Assembly: GCA_963932145.1 (NCBI GenBank)
Contig: OZ010595.1
Span: forward strand, 81,214,752-81,278,751
Reading direction: 5' to 3'
Length of the DNA stretch: 64,000 nucleotides
From: Acanthosepion lycidas
Taxonomy: Eukaryota > Mollusca > Cephalopoda > Sepiida > Sepiidae
Shown: piece after piece, positions 59,390 to 64,000 of the stretch
Position numbering within the stretch: position 1 is the first letter of the stretch
Layout of the letters: every line of letters begins with the position of its first letter
Position numbers and translations under genes: made by a program
The notes under the pieces: generated by a model
What the model was told of the DNA's origin: nothing
Database searches by the model: none
Seen by the model: the letters and a program-made list of their open reading frames with translations, nothing else

Positions 59390-59935
59390 TTTCACGTCCT
59401 GGGTATGGCGATAAACTACACCCGCGTCCAGGTTAAGACGATAAACTACGTCCAACATCAAGGCCTCTGATCAGGAGGTTTTGAGGAGTGTGTAACCACC
59501 TTTTAAATTCTGGTGTTCCCAGATCCACCCTGACCCGTGGTGATAGCAACAGTTAGGGTCCCAGCTATGGGCAAATAGTTAAGCCCTAAACTGAGGTAAA
59601 AAGCCTTATGAAAGTGTAAAAATATGTTTTAATACCAGGAATAATTTGAAAAAAATATTTCCAGAAATAATTTTTTCAAGAAAAAAAAAATATTACCAGC
59701 AATATATATATATTTTTCATAATATTATCAGTAATACGTTTTTGAAAAAAAAATTACCAGCAAATCATTTTTTTAAAAATAATATTATTAGCAATACATT
59801 TTTGAGAAAAAATAGTATTACCAGATATACATTTTTGACAAAACAAAATATTACCAGGAAAAAAAGTTGTCGGCATTAAATAACCCATTGAGAATGATAT
59901 GCCGTAAACCAAAATAAAGCAAACCAAATCAATCA
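59390..59935 (+). repeat. Dispersed repeat family A, copy 5 (longest)
   Basis: Two 5' units of GGGTATGGCGATAAACTAC type, the GCCTCTGATCAGGAGGTTTT and GGGTCCCAGCTATGGGCAAA segments, then at least six ATTACCAG(C)AATA units of about 30 bp between 59640 and 59860, and the end AAGTTGTCGGCATTAAATAA, CCCATTGAGAATGATATGCC. The number of internal short units differs between copies. Confidence 0.88.
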
Positions 59936-60819
59936 ATCACATTTCAAACACATTCCTTCGTGTATGTGATAAAGGATGTATTATTATGAGTAGAATAAAG
60001 CCATTTGAGGTCCAAATATGTTTTGCATTTTGTTATTTGTGTATGTTTCGTTTGAAAAAAAATTTTATTTATTATAGTTTAATCCCTATCTAGCTTATTG
60101 TCGCATGAACTGTTGACTAGTTCCATCCGATGAATCTAAACTGTTCGTTTCACCTAACAACGATTGTCACGCAAGACAAGGACACGTACTATATGGCAGA
60201 ACGCCAGCTATTACAGATTTGAATAAAGAGGGTCAAATACCATGATTCGTTCAACCTGTATCCTCCGGCAATATTTTTTCTTCGTTTATTCCGTAACGAA
60301 TATTTCCAACCTGTTTCCCTCCGGACTTAAATTCTCCAAATAATGATTGTTTCTATAATCTAACGACAGGATATTAACATCTACCAATCTTTTCTTGTGA
60401 TATAAGATTGGATATTATGTTGTCGGCATCAAAGTCGAAATCTAATGAAGAAGTCATTTCTGCTGGCATTTGAACTGACATGGGAATTACATTTTATCTC
60501 ATGATTTCAGCTAAGTATTATCTCTTTATCCTTTGCGTTGTATGATATGAAAAGTTATTTATGTAGCCTGCGCTATCATAATTAAAATTTACTAGCCATA
60601 GCAGACTGCTCGTATCCGGGTTTGTCCTCTTCTAGAATGATAACATATTTCCCGTCACAGGTGCCAGCTCTGGAACTCTTGATTCCTTTTCGTCCAAAAC
60701 GCAAGCCTCTGTTTTATATTGAAACTATGCTGAATGAATCGTAGTTACAGTTTCTGGGGGAGCGTGAATGATCTGGTATGATCAACGCTCAAACACTCAG
60801 TCATCCATATTGTGACTTC
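59936..60819. other. No feature recognised
   Basis: AT-rich sequence with no second copy in the window and no convincing frame or RNA-like motif. Confidence 0.45.
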
Positions 60820-60910
60820 GTTTAAGCAAAGTTAGTTGATTTTCTTTAGCGTCATATCAACCACTATCAATGCTGAAATCTAAACATTATAAACACAATT
60901 TTATGCTTCC

Positions 60911-60977
<67 letters not shown>

Positions 60978-61450
60978 AAAAAACAATATGTCTCAAAATA
61001 AATATATAAGGGAAACAGTTGTATGCCTCCAACTACGTATATATGTGAAACAATTGTATGCCTCCAACTGAATATATATGGGAAACAATTGTATGCCTTC
61101 AACTACAGTTAAAATTTATTGCCGGACACTTTTGCTGAACATGATTTAATCCTTGTAATGCACTGAAAAAAATTACATTAATGTTGTGCACTGAATAGCA
61201 ATGACATTGTATGGATTGCTACACCTAGACGGCGATCAATGCAATGGCTTTTGTATTCCAGAAAACTGAGGCCATCACCTTTCCTGTAAAGGAAACGATC
61301 TTTAATTTCTAGTGAAAAGCTGAGTAGGACAGTTTTTATATTGAAAAGATAATAAGGGTAAAAGTGACAAACAATTTCATTCACTTCCTCTGTCGGGTTT
61401 TACTAATAACTATTATATTTATCCGGAGGAGATATATTTCCTTTGTTGAA
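60820..61450 (+). repeat. Family A end fused to family B, copy 2, with a (TA)n expansion
   Basis: 60825-60912 resembles the minus-strand end of family A (as at 29470-29545: TTTAGCGTCATATCAACC, TTTTATGCTTCCAACT). A TA run (60914-60974) follows, then ATGCCTCCAACT-type minisatellite units, then family B (61100-61450) nearly identical to 57470-57800. The ATGCCTTCAACT motif in family A copy 1 (29570) suggests that A and B share one ancestral end. Confidence 0.8.
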
Positions 61451-61600
61451 CCCCCGGGGGTAGTTTCAAACAAACTACTTGGACATCTCTTATATGTACA
61501 GATAAAAGGTACGATTTAGTCTAAAAATATTTCTCCACTTTTTTAATAATCTGAAAACAAGTAAATGAAATTGTCACTTTCTGTTCTTTATGAGTTAAAC

Positions 61601-61603
<3 letters not shown>

Positions 61604-61690
<87 letters not shown>
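61604..61690. repeat. (CT)n(AT)n compound microsatellite
   Basis: CT dinucleotides to 61640, then AT dinucleotides to 61690. Confidence 0.97.
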
Positions 61691-61694
<4 letters not shown>

Positions 61695-61784
61695 AAATAA
61701 AAGAAAGAACAAGTAGGAAACATATCTCAGTGTAACATGTTTCCATATAAAACATTTCAACTGTTCGTTTTTTCAACTGTTCGT

Positions 61785-62090
61785 TATTTTTGTTTTTTAA
61801 AGTTCAACGTTCACGTGTCCTTTTTGTAACCAACTCGTCTACTCCAACAGCTTCTTCTCGCATATTTCTCAACAGTGCAATCTCTTCCTCTTTCTTGCTT
61901 CCCTGGTGAGTTTAATCTTCAAAAATTTAATTGTAAAGTCAATCTACTGTTGCCTTGATCCACGTTATTTTTTTTTATCCTTCTCCGTTCCTCTTTTTTT
62001 TTTCTTTTCTTCAATAGCCTCTCTACCCAGCTTTTACCGATTTACCATGCGTGTTTGTTATTTTTATTTCCTTGTCTCAATTTAAAGGTG
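61785..62090 (+). mobile_element. Possible decayed jockey-like LINE 3' end
   Basis: TCGTCTACTCCAACAGCTTC, TTCTTGCTTCCCTGGTGAGT, TTAATTGTAAAGTCAATCTA and AGCCTCTCTACCCAGC follow 46175-46355 (TCCTACTCTAATAGCTTTAT, TTTGCTTCCCTG, CAAATGCAATGTCAATCGAC, AAGCCTCTTTTTATC) in order, with heavy divergence. Confidence 0.45.
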
Positions 62091-62544
62091 AGCAATAAAC
62101 CACTTGTGAAAGACGTATAGAATTCACAAAGATTCCTAACAGCGGACCAGAAACAGAATTTTATATCGAAAGGGCCGGTCTTATTTTACAGAAACGAGGG
62201 AGGATCGTGAGAGAATGCACGATTTTTGTTCACGATTAATGGAATTAAATGTAGGAAAATACTAATTAAATAAGTTAATTAGTTTGGTGAAAGTAGATGG
62301 TTTTGTTATTAACGTAAAGGCAGTTTAGTAATTTTGTGCAATTAGAGCTACGTACCTACACAAGCCATCAGCCAATAAAATTATAATACATCAACTATCT
62401 CGTTTGAAATCGGGTATGATATTGGAAATTACTTTAGCCGACGTTGTTTCTATAAAGACATATTCATCAGATTAAGTAGTTTCTAAAGTAGAATAATTTC
62501 TTAGTATTTTTTATGATACCATGTCTTGTTTATATAATGACACT
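62091..62544. other. No feature recognised
   Basis: Ordinary AT-rich sequence; no frames or repeat ends seen. Confidence 0.45.
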
Positions 62545-62850
62545 GTCCTGGGTATGACTATAATCTACGTACGACAGCAAAGCCTCTGATCCGAATGTTT
62601 TCAGCAGCGTGAACCGCCTCTTAATTGCTGTTGCTTCCAGTTCCACGCTAACCCGTCGTGGTAGCACTTGTCAGGGTGCCAGCTATGGGTAAATAGTTAA
62701 CCCCCAAAATGGGATCAAAAAACTATGAAAGTGTAAAAATAAGTTTTAAATTTTCTGAAAAAATATTACTAGAAATAAAAATCGTCGGCATTAAATAAGC
62801 CATTTAGCTTGATATGACGTAAAACAAAAGAAACCAAACCATACGAATCT
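62545..62850 (+). repeat. Dispersed repeat family A, copy 6
   Basis: GTCCTGGGTATGACTATAAT (one 5' unit only), GCCTCTGATCCGAATGTTTT, AACCGCCTCTTAATTGCTG, GGGTGCCAGCTATGGGTAAA, ATGAAAGTGTAAAAATA, one or two ATTACTAGAAATA units and GTCGGCATTAAATAAGCC. This is the shortest internal repeat zone of the family. Confidence 0.85.
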
Positions 62851-62984
62851 ATATAGAGATATATTCTCCTGTGGTCTCAATGGAGGAACGTGGTTAGATT
62901 GTTTAAACAAATAACATTGTTTAAGAAAAACAATGGATAATGTGGAAATTAGGCGGATATATTTTCTTCTTCGTTTAAGTATCG

Positions 62985-63345
62985 TCTCCCTTCAGAAAGT
63001 TTGGGTACATGGCTCTCTAAATTTTCCTATGCTTAGGGGATCTAAACAACATTTGCCTTTTTCACTATGCATTCAAGTACCTGTTCTGGCACCCATTTAT
63101 CAAGCCGGTTAGGTAGGTCGCTAGATATATCCCTCGCTTGCTTTCAATATGTCCCGCGAATGTCAAATTCTCCAAGCTAACTTTCCTCATCATATCTTAG
63201 AAATATCAACGGTTTCTTATTCGAAGCATGCGTCTATTTCGCTTCCATTTTCCCTAAAACCATCTTTGTTGCGCTAAAGCTCCGGTCTTGCTTTTCTCCG
63301 CATCCCTCAGCAGAAGCATATCTATGCTGCCCTTTCATCATTTGT
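62985..63345 (-). mobile_element. RTE-clade LINE, C-terminal fragment
   Basis: The minus strand reads MMRKVSLENLTFAGHIESKR (63195-63140), the G..MRKEGLENL.L.GHIEGKR motif, then YLATYLTGLI and, near 63025, RAM in a W(R)RAM context. Stops and shifts are frequent. It has the same orientation as the copy at 63590. Confidence 0.7.
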
Positions 63346-63589
63346 GGATTTATTGTCCAGCAGAAACTGTAATATAAGCTGATTTATACTACATAGAGAT
63401 TCATAACTTTCTTCCTCGTTTCTACACTTAGAGAAATTTATGATTAAATCGTACAAATATATAAAAACTGACTACACTTGTTCCCATATAAACGAATTTG
63501 GCTTTCCAAACATTCCTATCATTTGCAGCTACCGAATTCATTTTCTTCTTCCATCAATTTACAATAGCTAATTAAATATATTTTTCTTT

Positions 63590-63995
63590 TATGTGCCGTG
63601 TCCCTTCAGGACGTAGGCGGTGATAGGTCTCCACCTCTTTCTGTCTCTTTTAGCTCTCAGTTCTTTTTTTTATTTCTTCCATACCCTCTTCTGCCATTCA
63701 CATGTTAAAGTCCGTTAAGTATGTCACGCGTTGCTTTCCCTTATCCCTCTTTTCACCCTGTGAGTATCAGATTTTCCAAGCTCTCCTTTCTCATTACCTC
63801 TCGCAGAAATTTCAGTTGTTGCTTCCTAGTGTTAAGTATAAGTTTCCTCTTTCTTTTTATCCTCTCCAAACCCGCATCGTTGCTCATATTTTCGGTCGAT
63901 GGTATTCTGAGCATCCTTCTTTGTTGCCCGAGACTCTTCTTCATCTTTGAGAAGATTTTCCCGTATTTTCTGACATACAGGAGGACCGATATCAC
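63590..63995 (-). mobile_element. RTE-clade LINE, C-terminal fragment
   Basis: From 63995 leftward the minus strand reads ISVLLYVRKYGKIFSKMKKS, RRMLRIPSTENMS and RKLILNTRKQQLKFLREVMR with KESLENLILTG. It matches 30010-30260 with single residue differences and a lost segment. The ORF tail LRAKRDRKRWRPITAYVLKG and GGCACATAAAAG lie at 63660-63588, after a deletion of the intervening part. The element runs to the edge of the window. Confidence 0.8.
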
Positions 63996-64000
63996 GTAGC

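Noticed and set aside
57529-61384. Similar 67- and 68-codon minus-strand frames in both family B copies (EIKDRFLYRKGDGLSFLEYK)
   Set aside because: They are open in both only because the copies are nearly identical. Most differences between them change the amino acid (Y/H, Y/D, C/R, S/R, A/V, W/L, P/L), which is not the pattern of a constrained protein.
1-64000. LTR retrotransposons, retroviral or Polinton-like remains, toxin genes
   Set aside because: No long terminal direct repeats with TG...CA ends, no gag/protease/integrase or capsid-like translations, and no toxin-like frames were recognised.
1-64000. Telomeric repeat (TTAGGG)n or rDNA
   Set aside because: Not seen on either strand.

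Overview
The window looks like gene-free, repeat-dominated DNA from an animal nuclear genome. It is AT-rich, with long (TA)n, (GT)n and (AAT)n tracts, non-LTR retrotransposon fragments of three clades, tRNA-derived SINE-like units, Tc1/mariner and hAT remnants, and a very large satellite array. The mix of RTE-type LINE, dispersed repeat families and (TA)n tracts resembles octopus-like cephalopod DNA as I remember it. That is inference (about 0.6) and was not checked by any search. No convincing host exon, rRNA, tRNA gene, CRISPR array or LTR/virus-like element was seen.

Left part (1-29202): one uninterrupted satellite that runs off the left edge. The unit is 139 bp and is itself five related monomers (27+28+28+28+28 bp), about 207 units in all. 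Variant units recur in higher-order blocks of 5 to 13 units, and multi-kilobase blocks are duplicated at lags of 1529, 1916 and 8340 bp. Two copies of one marker variant, at 40 and 19500, lie exactly 140 x 139 bp apart, so there is no net indel over 19.5 kb. The right edge keeps an older arrangement with spacings of 195 and 167 bp. It stops inside a monomer, next to a truncated RTE LINE 3' end.

Right part (29203-64000): layered transposon debris. RTE (BovB-like) LINE pieces lie at 29218, 29930, 43690-45905 (split by three insertions), 54720, 57150, 58430, 62985 and 63590. LINEs with a zinc-knuckle and restriction-like-endonuclease C-terminus lie at 42178, 42813 and 48050. A jockey-like 3' end lies at 45903, with a decayed one near 61785. 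tRNA-like SINE units follow RTE remains at 30717 and 58990, and the tail of this SINE has been amplified into a 229-bp tandem at 44281. A second SINE-like unit (56476) sits inside one copy of a duplicated block whose empty counterpart is at 38645. Unnamed dispersed families, here called A to E, supply most of the remaining recognisable sequence. DNA transposons are a Tc1-like element (34195-34727), a hAT-like element (34864-35272) and three mariner-type MITEs (35868, 41983, 49897). From 49 to 54 kb the sequence is dominated by microsatellites and a G/T-rich tandem of about 450 bp.

No genes act together here. The interest lies in how the satellite is organised and how the transposons are nested.
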